From: Phocaeicola paurosaccharolyticus JCM 15092
GTDB taxonomy: Bacteria > Bacteroidota > Bacteroidia > Bacteroidales > Bacteroidaceae
Length of the DNA: 64,000 nucleotides
Assembly: GCF_000613805.1 (NCBI RefSeq)
Contig: NZ_BAJR01000020.1
Location: 1-64,000 of the forward strand
Direction of reading: 5' to 3'
This document shows, one piece after another, positions 42,343-51,162 of this stretch. Below the pieces are notes generated by a model, which worked only from the letters and a program-made list of their open reading frames with translations, ran no database searches and was not told the origin of the DNA. Both the position numbers and the translations under genes were made by a program. Within the stretch, counting starts at the first letter, position 1, and the number at the start of each line of letters is the position of its first letter.

Positions 42343-43055
42343 GAACTAGCCAAATAAGAGTAATCGAACAAATGGTTGTTAAATTCCGTCAGGATGCGGG
42401 TTTGGGAGGAAACGAAGCTATCAACATTAAGAGTTTACTCCTTAAATTGAAAGTTGTAAGTATCTTTCGTCCATTGTCTGATGATTTCTGTGGAATGAGT
42501 TTAAGAGATTCATCCTCACATCGTTTCATGCTAATAAACTCCAATCAATCAAAAGGAAGACAGCACTTCACTATCGCTCATGAATTGTTCCACCTTTTCA
42601 TTGAAGAGAATCCAAGACCTCACAAATGTATGTTGGGCAATGGTATTAAAAATCCAGTTGAGCAACAAGCTGATATGTTCGCTTCCATTTTATTAATGCC
42701 AGAAGACGGAATTCTACAATTGCTTTCAAAAAATGAAATTGAAAAAGGAGAGGTTTCATTGGCCTCTGTTCTAAGAATTGAACATTATTACTCAGTGTCA
42801 CGCCAAGCCCTTCTTAACAGATTAAGTGATTTGTCCTTTATAAATAAGACTAGTAAAGAACTATTATTAAAAATCCAAGTAGCCCAATCAGCACGTGAAT
42901 ATGGCTATGATACATCGTTATACAAACCAGGTAATAATAATCTGATTATCGGAGACTTTGGAGAAAAAGCCCGTATCCTTTTCGATGCAGGCAAAATATC
43001 AGAAGGACATTACATTGAGCTCTTGAATAAACTGGATTACGATGGCAATGAATAA
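42339..43055 (+). CDS. ImmA/IrrE-family metallopeptidase
   Basis: The 238-residue protein has a HExxH zinc site in RQHFTIAHELFHLFIEE near residue 84 and the downstream EQQADMFASILLMPE with the third ligand Glu. A helical C-terminal half follows (YYSVSRQALLNRLSDLSFI). The family cleaves XRE repressors, as ImmA does in ICEBs1. It is flanked by an XRE gene and a PIN-like gene with overlaps at both ends, so all three are co-translated. Confidence 0.9.
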   Translation: MRTSQIRVIEQMVVKFRQDAGLGGNEAINIKSLLLKLKVVSIFRPLSDDFCGMSLRDSSSHRFMLINSNQSKGRQHFTIAHELFHLFIEENPRPHKCMLGNGIKNPVEQQADMFASILLMPEDGILQLLSKNEIEKGEVSLASVLRIEHYYSVSRQALLNRLSDLSFINKTSKELLLKIQVAQSAREYGYDTSLYKPGNNNLIIGDFGEKARILFDAGKISEGHYIELLNKLDYDGNE

Positions 43056-43569
43056 GACGAAGATTGTACTTGATTCGGATGTTGTCATCCATTTCATGAA
43101 AGGTGATTGTTTTCCTTTACTATTTGATATTTTCCCCGAATACCAATATCTTATTTTGGATGTTGTTTATTCTGAATTATCAAAAAACCCGCAAACCAAA
43201 ACCTATATAGATAATATATCTAGGTTTATGGCTTCAAAAATCAAGATGGTTGATTTCATACCTACTGGAGCTATGATGAAGGAATATGCTCTTCTATTAC
43301 GAACACTCGGAAAAGGTGAAAGTGCCTGCATGATATATTGTTTCGACAACCAAGATGTTCTTGGCAGTAGTAACCTTAGAGATATAAAAGACTATTGTGA
43401 ATCTCATCAAATCACATATCTTACCACGCTTGATTTTTTATATTATGCTTATACTCGTAAGGTAATGACTAAACAGGAATGTGATGTGTTTATACAACAA
43501 GTCATTTCTAAAGGAAGTAAATTACCAGTCGTTGATATATCTATGTATCCTTGTTCTGTTGTGTTATAG
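43042..43569 (+). CDS. PIN-like nuclease-fold protein
   Basis: The 175-residue protein has PIN-type acidic positions: LDSDVVIHFMKG (Asp near residue 11), VVYSELSKN (Glu), LGKGESACMIYC (Glu) and TLDFLYYAY (Asp). It starts inside the ImmA/IrrE gene (ATG at 43042 or 43048). PIN proteins are usually toxic RNases in toxin-antitoxin pairs. Here no small antitoxin is adjacent other than the XRE/ImmA pair. The fold call is moderately strong, the toxicity is inferred. Confidence 0.7.
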   Translation: MAMNKTKIVLDSDVVIHFMKGDCFPLLFDIFPEYQYLILDVVYSELSKNPQTKTYIDNISRFMASKIKMVDFIPTGAMMKEYALLLRTLGKGESACMIYCFDNQDVLGSSNLRDIKDYCESHQITYLTTLDFLYYAYTRKVMTKQECDVFIQQVISKGSKLPVVDISMYPCSVVL

Positions 43570-43625
43570 AGATTATCAATCAGACCGTTTGTTTAAATAG
43601 ATTTTCTATGGAGAAGTGATAGCAA

Positions 43626-44153
43626 CTACATGTTATATAATAGCCTCAGTTCAGTGTATCTTCTACGTTGAATTGAGGCTATTCTTTTTCCTCTATACTT
43701 GCAGAATTCTAAGTATTCTTTGTGGAACTTACGGTCGCCAGCCTCTATCTTTAGAAGCAGTTGACTTTTAGGGTATTTACCATTTCCCAATATATGACCG
43801 CAACCTACATTATAAGATAGTGTGGCCAATAATAAAGAATCCGCACCATATCTACGGAATATGACACAAAGCTTCTTCAAATCTGAGCGCAATAAGGCAT
43901 CAGCCTGTTTCTTTGTAAGACTCCAGTTTAGTTTTTCTCCAGGTTGTATGCAATGGCCATAGCCTATGTATGGGTAGTCTTTCTTTGTGTGAAGTCCCTC
44001 ATAGAATTTTATGCAGGCGACTGCTTTATCAAAATCAGACAAGCTATAAATGGATGATGAATGTGGTTGATGCAGCATCTGAGCCTTTATCGTCATAAAG
44101 CTTGCTATGAATAGAATTAATAGGATTATGTATTGCTTAGTTTTGTTTGTCAT
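43626..44153 (-). CDS. GH24-like lysozyme with signal peptide
   Basis: The 175-residue protein has an N-terminal membrane or signal segment (YIILLILFIASFMTIKAQ). The lysozyme part reads KFYEGLHTKKDYPYIGYGHC with the catalytic Glu in FYEG, followed by QADALLRSDLKKLCVIF and LLATLSYNVGCGHILGNG. It cuts peptidoglycan, probably opening the wall for a conjugation channel. It is the last gene of the conjugation-associated block. Confidence 0.8.
   Translation of the reverse strand: MTNKTKQYIILLILFIASFMTIKAQMLHQPHSSSIYSLSDFDKAVACIKFYEGLHTKKDYPYIGYGHCIQPGEKLNWSLTKKQADALLRSDLKKLCVIFRRYGADSLLLATLSYNVGCGHILGNGKYPKSQLLLKIEAGDRKFHKEYLEFCKYRGKRIASIQRRRYTELRLLYNM
43639..43690 (+). terminator. Terminator of the triad, inside the lysozyme 3' end
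   Basis: AATAGCCTCAGTTCA (43639-43653) pairs with the complementary arm 43668-43683, and CTTTTT follows. It ends the plus-strand triad but lies inside the last codons of the convergent lysozyme gene. A related GCCTCAGTTCG hairpin follows the DUF4177 gene near 41812-41850. Confidence 0.65.
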
Positions 44154-44218
44154 GTGCTTATAATAAAGACGGCAAGACTAATTGTACTCAATCTTGCCGC
44201 CATGTGTTTAGTTATGGA

Positions 44219-45991
44219 TTATCTACCTCGATGGTAATGTTGCTCTTCAGCTACATTCTCGGTTTCTTGTTCACTATCGATTTCTGCTTGATAGACCGTC
44301 ATTTCCGTTAACTTTTCATTTACTCCTTCAAGATTAGCATCCAAGTTAAAATCATGGTCGTATGGGAATTGATGGAGTACCGACATTCCAACATTTGTTG
44401 CAGTACCGACATCCATGGTATCCTTTTCTTGACTGTATTGAACATATAGCACACTGCCATTATTCATTTCAAAGATGGGCATACGATTGGTTGCCATTTT
44501 GCTGAATTCCTCTGCCACCATAGCTTTAGCGACGTTCTTTACATCTTCGGTAGCATCACTGGGCAAACCATAACGATTGATAGCGTCTCGTACTTCCTTT
44601 TCAGATACTTTACGCATAATATCGTAAGTACCACCTACTTGGTTATTATTGACAACAGCATAATGGTCATCTTCGGCAATAACTGTATCTCCTGGATATT
44701 TAACGGCTTTGGCATAGGTTTTATCCATATCTATTGCATCGCCATTATCATATTCCCTTGCTTCTTGCAAAATTCCATTGGCATCCATTTTATCCAAATG
44801 ATTAGTATCATCAGACATTTGAAGGTATTGAATGCTTGAGTAGAATACAGGCTCTTTAGCGACAGATTCTTTATTTTTTTCCTTAACTTCCTCTTTGGGT
44901 AGAATAGGATCCAACCCTTGTTCAATACGTTCATTGATGGCATCAATGCGTTGAGTAATCATAGAAGATGCTCGTTTTACATCCAACAGAGTTGTTTTGA
45001 GAAACTCTGGCGATTCTTTCAGACTTCCTAACCAAGATTTGAGGTATGCACAAGAATCTTCTTTTACGTTTTTCTCCATACCATAACGACTAGCAATCAG
45101 GGCGGCACTAAGCTCTGCAACTAACTCTTCGCGAGAATATTCGGCAGATCCAAATCCATTTCCTTGCTTAAATCTATTCAGTCGTTCTTCCGTGCCGGTG
45201 CTATGTGTCATTTCATGGAGAAGGTTACTATAGAAGCTTTCACCATTGATAAATTGTGACTTTTCTGGTACAACAATCTCATCTTTACTGATGGAAAAGT
45301 AGGCATTATCCTGATGTTTCGGATAGATTGGACATACCCAACCATTTTTCTCAATCATGGCATCAATAGCAGGGAAATCTATCATCTTGCCATCACCTTT
45401 CATCTCTACAGTAGCGACTTTATTAGCTTCTTCAAGCTTAGCATAAAGCTCTGGACGAGCCTCCTGCAAATTGGTTTGAGCGACATTGAATACATTATAG
45501 ATTTGTAATTTAGGATAAACGGCTATGTTTTTCTTTTCCTCGTTGGACATTTGCTTATAGTCGTCGTACTTAATCTTCTCATGACTATTCTTATCGATGC
45601 AGGTAAATGTCGTGATGAAAACAGGAAAACTCTTCTCACCTTTATTGATAGAGACCAATGGTAGCTTGTCACCATTCTCATCTACCATTGGCTTGCGATC
45701 TCCTTGTTTATTCTTATCGAAATTAAGGGCAGCTACACGGTCGAAGGTACAGAATACAGGTATTTTATAGCCATTCTTCTCACATTGAAGCATCAACATC
45801 AAGGCGTTCATCCCATTATACTCACGCCCATTCATATTCTTCGGCCATATCATTGAGCCCTCGGTAAACCAAGGCTTCTTCCAGTCACTTTGTAGTGTTT
45901 CCATCTTCTCAATGAGCATATCGGCGAAACGTTCCAATGCTCTGTCTTCAGCACTTGGACCATCGCTATTATAGAATTTCTTTCCGGCCAT
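44219..45991 (-). CDS. ArdC-family antirestriction protein
   Basis: The 590-residue protein has an ArdC N-terminal ssDNA-binding domain (EKMETLQSDWKKPWFTEGSM; NGREYNGMNALMLMLQCEKN) and a zincin domain with YSNLLHEMTHSTGTEERL near residue 265 (HExxH) and REELVAELSAALIASRYGM (third-ligand Glu). An unassigned C-terminal half ends in EEQHYHRGR. ArdC proteins protect incoming DNA from restriction and are related to the transport domain of conjugative primases. It lies 2 bases after the OB-fold gene. Confidence 0.85.
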   Translation of the reverse strand: MAGKKFYNSDGPSAEDRALERFADMLIEKMETLQSDWKKPWFTEGSMIWPKNMNGREYNGMNALMLMLQCEKNGYKIPVFCTFDRVAALNFDKNKQGDRKPMVDENGDKLPLVSINKGEKSFPVFITTFTCIDKNSHEKIKYDDYKQMSNEEKKNIAVYPKLQIYNVFNVAQTNLQEARPELYAKLEEANKVATVEMKGDGKMIDFPAIDAMIEKNGWVCPIYPKHQDNAYFSISKDEIVVPEKSQFINGESFYSNLLHEMTHSTGTEERLNRFKQGNGFGSAEYSREELVAELSAALIASRYGMEKNVKEDSCAYLKSWLGSLKESPEFLKTTLLDVKRASSMITQRIDAINERIEQGLDPILPKEEVKEKNKESVAKEPVFYSSIQYLQMSDDTNHLDKMDANGILQEAREYDNGDAIDMDKTYAKAVKYPGDTVIAEDDHYAVVNNNQVGGTYDIMRKVSEKEVRDAINRYGLPSDATEDVKNVAKAMVAEEFSKMATNRMPIFEMNNGSVLYVQYSQEKDTMDVGTATNVGMSVLHQFPYDHDFNLDANLEGVNEKLTEMTVYQAEIDSEQETENVAEEQHYHRGR

Positions 45992-45993
45992 AG

Positions 45994-46617
45994 TTATGCG
46001 TTTTGGTTCATATTAGGAATTTGCTGTTTGACCCACTCCGAGATTTCATTCACACGGCAAGAGAGGTTGAGTTTCTCCTGATAACAGCCTAGTTCCAATT
46101 CTCCCTTAATTTCTACCTTTCCACTGGGAACAAGAGCTTTGCACTCATCATTCGAGAATCTAACAAAACGCACCCATGTGAACTCAAAGGTCTCTGCCAC
46201 TTTCTCTGTACTGAAACCTGAGAAGATTTGGTAGTTTCCACCATTCTTATCGGTTTTACGGTCAATCTGCTTGCCTATAGTTCCCTTGAACTCCAAATCA
46301 CCAGTTACCGAATCGGTCTGTGAGGCTGGATTCAATGTAATCTGTTTAGCACTGAGATTTACGTACAAGTGTTCTGTGCGTTTCTTGAAATTCATCGTGC
46401 CCACAATTTCAACACGCTGGCCGATGGTCAACTTGGCTGCTTCGTTTGTGTCATAGCCGTCTTTACCTACACTAATTTCTACTGAGATACCACTACCATT
46501 ACGGTCTGTTACATCTACTTTCACTGTCATGGCTGTGAAGGGTTTCCCATCTTTACCTGTCTTCATCATCGCTGAGCGACTGATGATACCATTTACTGTT
46601 GCTTCTGCTTTAATCAT
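45994..46617 (-). CDS. OB-fold DNA-binding-like protein, 207 aa
   Basis: The protein starts IKAEATVNGIISRSAMMKTG and has two similar OB-like halves: KLTIGQRVEIVGTMNFKKRT with HLYVNLSAKQITLN, and LEFKGTIGKQIDRKTDKNGG with GKVEIKGELELGCYQEKLNL. It looks like a tandem-OB single-stranded-DNA-binding protein rather than classical SSB. It is placed directly before ArdC and overlaps the small membrane gene by 4 bases. Confidence 0.6.
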   Translation of the reverse strand: MIKAEATVNGIISRSAMMKTGKDGKPFTAMTVKVDVTDRNGSGISVEISVGKDGYDTNEAAKLTIGQRVEIVGTMNFKKRTEHLYVNLSAKQITLNPASQTDSVTGDLEFKGTIGKQIDRKTDKNGGNYQIFSGFSTEKVAETFEFTWVRFVRFSNDECKALVPSGKVEIKGELELGCYQEKLNLSCRVNEISEWVKQQIPNMNQNA

Positions 46618-46859
46618 AGTTTGTCTATTTTATTGTTGTTTGTATGTTGTTTTTCATCTTCTTCACCTGAGTTATAATCAGGTGGCATTTCTATTGCTCT
46701 TCTTAGTTCGTAGTATGTCCATGTTCCTGATATGAGGATAATGACTAAGAATAGCTTAGCCACGAACTCATTAAAGAGAAGATAGACTCCAAAGTCCCAA
46801 AGGAACACTGCTGTTGCCAATGCCGAAATACTTGCTAACTTTCTTGTTTTGTGTGTCAT
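46614..46859 (-). CDS. Small membrane protein, 81 aa
   Basis: Two hydrophobic helices (ASISALATAVFLWDFGVYLL and AKLFLVIILISGTWTYYEL) are followed by an acidic and polar tail (PPDYNSGEEDEKQHTNNN). It is probably an inner-membrane protein of the transfer apparatus. It overlaps the OB-fold gene and lies 12 bases after the glucosaminidase gene. Confidence 0.6.
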   Translation of the reverse strand: MTHKTRKLASISALATAVFLWDFGVYLLFNEFVAKLFLVIILISGTWTYYELRRAIEMPPDYNSGEEDEKQHTNNNKIDKL

Positions 46860-46871
46860 ATTGTTTTTGTG

Positions 46872-48464
46872 TTATCTTCGAATTACTTCATTCTGGTTTT
46901 CTGTTTGATTCTGTTGTTGCTCATAGTTCTGTGATACTTGCCCTGCCACCACGATTGAGTTTACGATACCTGATAGTCTTTGGCGTTTCACGTCATCACT
47001 CAGTTCTGCATTATTCAGCACTTGTGATAACCTATTTAGTTCAGAAGGTGTCAGTTCATGCGAGAATTGCTGTTTGCCATTATTGATTTCCAATACTGTT
47101 TTACCATCTTCTTTTAAGACCAAGGCACTTCCTTTCATGCCGGGCAATAAGGAGGACAAGTCGATACGCTTATTAAGTGCCGCATCAGTGGCAGTCTGCA
47201 TCTTCTCACTCTCAGATTTGTTATCTATCTGTACAGCCAATGCCATAAGCGAGGTAAACAGGGTCATTGCCATTTCTACAATTGGGTCACCCATACTCAT
47301 ATGTTCACCTGAATCTTCTGACGAGAGGATTTTCTTCATCCAATCATCCGGTGATAGAGTAGTGTCTATCTCAGGAGTATTATTGGTTTTGTATTTTGCC
47401 AACAGGTCTTCACCATTGTATAAGGCTTTCAACTGGATGTTTCCCTTTTCGGCAATCTCAGCCAAGTATGCAGCCGGATCTAAATCTCTTGTCGTTCCAT
47501 CTGCAGCGATTTGTTTTACGCTCAAATGAAGATGTTCCCCAGTGGTGTGTGTACCTGTATTACCAGTTACTCCCAACCTTTGTCCTGCGTTCACTTCATC
47601 ACCGGCTTTTACGTTAAGACTACTCAAATGCAGATAGCTGAGCTGAACTTTATCACCATTCTCACGCTGATATTCCACCGTTACCGATTTGCCTCCTGCA
47701 GTGTTGGCATTTTGATTTACAGCCACTACTTTTCCCTTATCTTCTGTTGCCAAGATATCGTCCTGTTTGGTTCGGATATCAATGCCTTTGTGCATCTGTT
47801 GCTTGGAAGAATCTGTTGGATCACTACGCATTCCAAAAGGTGAAGTAACCAATATGAATTCATTACGTTTTAGAGGAAAGGAGTAATTACTATCAGTAGT
47901 ATTCATTGATACTGAATGATTACTATCATTAGTATTAGCTATACTACTATCAGTAGTTCGTGGATTCTGTTCCACACCAATCTGCTTTCCTTGGGCTTTC
48001 ATTTCCTCCAAAACCATGAGGTCGTATTTAGCGAGGTCGTTACGTTCAATGATTTTAATCAGGTTCGGAGCATACGTTCCAGCCGTAGCATATCCTGCTC
48101 GGTCTAACCCCTGTGCCCATCCTTTGTAGTTGTCGGGAGAAAGACTGAAACAAGCTGCATAGCGTTTGTTGTTTCTCAAGAATTGACTATGGTGTTCATA
48201 CGAATCACCCACACTGGCATAACTACAGAATTTCTCATTTGGTTTGTCATCTGTGTACAGTCCGTATTTTCCTCCATTGGCAATCCAGGAAGAAGTAGCT
48301 TTGATGCCAAAGTGGTTGTTCTCATTTCGAGCCAACTGACTTTGTCCATTACTACTCTCCAAGATTCCCTGGGCTAGTGTTACGGAAGCGGGTATGCCAT
48401 AGCGACGCATTTGCTCCATAGCCGCTTCTTTGTACTGTTCTACGTATTGTTGATTTTTACTCAT
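46872..48464 (-). CDS. Glucosaminidase fused to M23 endopeptidase
   Basis: Residues 15-155 form a GH73-type glucosaminidase (ASVTLAQGILESSNGQSQLA; NNHFGIKATSSW; YASVGDSYEHHSQFL). Residues 215-340 form an M23 LytM domain with the zinc ligands in MHKGIDIRT and GEHLHLSVK. The rest is a linker and a Q/N-rich tail ending NQNEVIRR. There is no obvious signal peptide, so export may go through the transfer machinery. It digests both glycan and peptide parts of the wall. Confidence 0.88.
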   Translation of the reverse strand: MSKNQQYVEQYKEAAMEQMRRYGIPASVTLAQGILESSNGQSQLARNENNHFGIKATSSWIANGGKYGLYTDDKPNEKFCSYASVGDSYEHHSQFLRNNKRYAACFSLSPDNYKGWAQGLDRAGYATAGTYAPNLIKIIERNDLAKYDLMVLEEMKAQGKQIGVEQNPRTTDSSIANTNDSNHSVSMNTTDSNYSFPLKRNEFILVTSPFGMRSDPTDSSKQQMHKGIDIRTKQDDILATEDKGKVVAVNQNANTAGGKSVTVEYQRENGDKVQLSYLHLSSLNVKAGDEVNAGQRLGVTGNTGTHTTGEHLHLSVKQIAADGTTRDLDPAAYLAEIAEKGNIQLKALYNGEDLLAKYKTNNTPEIDTTLSPDDWMKKILSSEDSGEHMSMGDPIVEMAMTLFTSLMALAVQIDNKSESEKMQTATDAALNKRIDLSSLLPGMKGSALVLKEDGKTVLEINNGKQQFSHELTPSELNRLSQVLNNAELSDDVKRQRLSGIVNSIVVAGQVSQNYEQQQNQTENQNEVIRR

Positions 48465-48475
48465 GATTATTCCAT

Positions 48476-51136
48476 TTACATGTGGCGGCCCATTCGCATT
48501 TCCTCTTTCTCATCAGGCTTGGCCTCCTGTTTTATTTCTTGTTTTGGTTCTTCTTGCACGGATTGTCTCGGAGCCTCCAACATATCACAGATAGCCACTC
48601 TATTTCCATCACGAATCAACTTGGGTAGATATGTATCAAGTTGTCCATAGCGGAAAGAGGTTACGTCTGCCTGCTTCTGGTTTTTGGAATCTTCGCCTTT
48701 CATCCTTGGTAAGTCTAAAACTTTTGAAACAAGTTTGGCATCTTCGGCATAGCTCTGATAAGTATCTCCAACTCTGAATAACAGCACGGCATCAGGATGC
48801 TTGGCTTTGAGTTCTTCATATTGCTTGAGGTTAGGGATTGAAATCATTTTGGATTCTACTTGTTCCTTGACGGCATTCTCTTGTTTTAGTTCAGGGTGAA
48901 GCACATCTGCAAAGAGCTTGGCAGCCAACCGATTTTTGTACAATGACATATCCTGGGCTATCCACATACGTTGCCATTGCTGTTGGGTAATTTCACGAGG
49001 TTTCAACTTTTCAGTTCCTTCAATGGTAGGCAGGCAAAGCAATTTATCATCACGAGTTCGGAAGATGCTCACATGCACAATCTTATCGGTATCTTCTTTG
49101 CTGACACCATTGTCAAATAGGTCAAACTTCAAGTCTGGTTTATTCTGAGACTTTACATAATACTTCATAGCCACCTCCTGCCTGAGTTGTTGGCTTTCTT
49201 CAATCTGGTTTTGCTTGATTGTTGCGAAGAATTGATTTAAGTCGGTCTTCTCTGGATATATGCAGAAACCATCTTCGTTCTGTGGCTTGAGGTACATAGC
49301 CCATCGGTTCTGATCATCCTTCATCATCTGAATATGTTCGAAGATGGGTGACAAGGAACGGCTTACCGCTTCTGAAACATCTATTTTAGATTCCTCCTTC
49401 AAGTCCCAACCTTTGAGCTTCTCAATGGTTACTTGCTTATTCTCAAAATAGGTATCGTCGGGCTTATAGCCTAGTGCTCCATCATTATTGAAAAAGCGGA
49501 CATACGTACTACCTCGTTTAAGCAACGCATTTTCTATGCGTTCTTTACTGAAACCCGGCAAGTCATTCTTGATAACTTTGGCATTCCTCTGGTTGCGCTC
49601 AGCTTCTGACATCACTTCATCAGGCGTTAAGTAGAACGAGCGTTTCTCTCCGTTTGTTAATTGAACAACACCACCTGTAGCGGCGCAAGCAGGCAACACA
49701 ACATCTGTTATCCCTGTCTGTGTGTCTTTGACTACCACAATCTCTTTGGTCTTCTTATCAGGTATATCATGGAGAGCTTCTGCTATCACATAATTCCCAT
49801 TTCTGACATTCCACTCCGAAGGCATATATTCAGAAAGCACACTGGCAATTCGAGTGCCTTCACCTACAGCTTTGGTATAGGCTACTTCCACAATTTCTGG
49901 GTCATCACTATCGGTTTTGGATAAGCCATAATTCAATTCTTTCTCATAATAGTCCAAGTCGAACTTTTGCTTGAAAATCGAACGTTCTTCGGGTGTGGCA
50001 AAATTTCGGTCATCTATGCGCATACCGCCCTGACGAATGATGTCAATCATAATGGCGCATTCTCGTGAATCAACTCTTGGAAGTTGCTTGGTTCGCTCTT
50101 CCATAATGATATCTTGATTCTCATCGGTACGATATCTCACGGCTTCACCTCTCTCTGCTTTATGAATGGTGTCAATAGCGGTGTTGACATCACTTTCAAT
50201 GGCATCAATCAAACATTTGTTCTCAGCCAGTTCTCTCTGCCAGAATTCGATATTCTTCATGCTATCGTAAGATAACTTGGCTGGTAATCCCAATTCCTGC
50301 ATCTTCACACCAGCGGCTAGTTCGGATATCAGACTTTCGTACTTCTCTGCATTTTCGGAGGGTGATTGAGCCCCTTTCATCACCATGCCTTCACGAGCCA
50401 GTCGTTGCTGGTGACCGGTAGCCGTTACCACTTGACGCATCAACTCCTGTACATAGTCGGTATAGTGCATAAAGTGTTTTTGGTCGGGCATATAGATACA
50501 GTCCTTGGCTGAATCGTAACGAGGCATTCCACTTGGATCTCTACGGATATTGACTAAATTATCACGTATCTGCAAGGCGAAGTCATTGACGGCAATATGC
50601 AGTTTGGTTTCTTCATTCCTGGTATGCAGACGGGATTCATTATCACCATCTTTCTCCAACAATCTTTGGTAGCGTTCTTTATCTACCATGGGCAAGGTGG
50701 TCTGATCCAAATTGAACAGGTTCATAATTTCTCGGTTATGAATACCTTTGTACAGTTCCTTATCTTTAGTAGACAATTGTTTATACTGTTCACGAGTGAT
50801 GATATCGTCAGGATTGTTATGGTTCACATACTCTTTCCAATTATACCAATGAAATGGTGCAGATTGTTGTTTTGCCAATACGGCTGCGCCACGATTCTTG
50901 GCTTCGTTAAAGGTGGTGTATAAAGCACTTTTATAACCGCCTTGTTCACTATGCAATCCCAATGTGAGGGAATTGAATGCGCTGACAGATACACCTTTCG
51001 GATAAAATCTGGGAGCCATTCGCTGACCGGTATTCAGCCAATAGCCATCGTTGGTCTTTGCCGCTTCCAGTGCATTTGTCAGCAACTCAACCTGTCGGTT
51101 AGCTGCGTTCTGTTCAGCTATAGTCTTTTCTTTCAT
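48476..51136 (-). CDS. Pseudo-ArdC protein with MutS-I-like C-terminus
   Basis: The 886-residue protein opens with an ArdC-N-like domain (GYWLNTGQRMAPRFYPKGVS; NNPDDIITREQYKQLSTKDK). The following segment aligns with the ArdC zincin: LMRQVVTATGHQQRLAR stands where ArdC has LLHEMTHSTGTEERL, and YESLISELAAGVKMQ matches the third-ligand helix. The HExxH histidines are lost. Near residue 785 a MutS domain I-like module appears (YEELKAKHPDAVLLFRVGDT; DAKLVSKVLDL). The tail, rich in Glu and Lys, ends EEMRMGRHM. A DNA-protection role without protease activity is a fair guess. Confidence 0.65.
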   Translation of the reverse strand: MKEKTIAEQNAANRQVELLTNALEAAKTNDGYWLNTGQRMAPRFYPKGVSVSAFNSLTLGLHSEQGGYKSALYTTFNEAKNRGAAVLAKQQSAPFHWYNWKEYVNHNNPDDIITREQYKQLSTKDKELYKGIHNREIMNLFNLDQTTLPMVDKERYQRLLEKDGDNESRLHTRNEETKLHIAVNDFALQIRDNLVNIRRDPSGMPRYDSAKDCIYMPDQKHFMHYTDYVQELMRQVVTATGHQQRLAREGMVMKGAQSPSENAEKYESLISELAAGVKMQELGLPAKLSYDSMKNIEFWQRELAENKCLIDAIESDVNTAIDTIHKAERGEAVRYRTDENQDIIMEERTKQLPRVDSRECAIMIDIIRQGGMRIDDRNFATPEERSIFKQKFDLDYYEKELNYGLSKTDSDDPEIVEVAYTKAVGEGTRIASVLSEYMPSEWNVRNGNYVIAEALHDIPDKKTKEIVVVKDTQTGITDVVLPACAATGGVVQLTNGEKRSFYLTPDEVMSEAERNQRNAKVIKNDLPGFSKERIENALLKRGSTYVRFFNNDGALGYKPDDTYFENKQVTIEKLKGWDLKEESKIDVSEAVSRSLSPIFEHIQMMKDDQNRWAMYLKPQNEDGFCIYPEKTDLNQFFATIKQNQIEESQQLRQEVAMKYYVKSQNKPDLKFDLFDNGVSKEDTDKIVHVSIFRTRDDKLLCLPTIEGTEKLKPREITQQQWQRMWIAQDMSLYKNRLAAKLFADVLHPELKQENAVKEQVESKMISIPNLKQYEELKAKHPDAVLLFRVGDTYQSYAEDAKLVSKVLDLPRMKGEDSKNQKQADVTSFRYGQLDTYLPKLIRDGNRVAICDMLEAPRQSVQEEPKQEIKQEAKPDEKEEMRMGRHM

Positions 51137-51162
51137 GTATATGCTGTGTTTATATATATATT

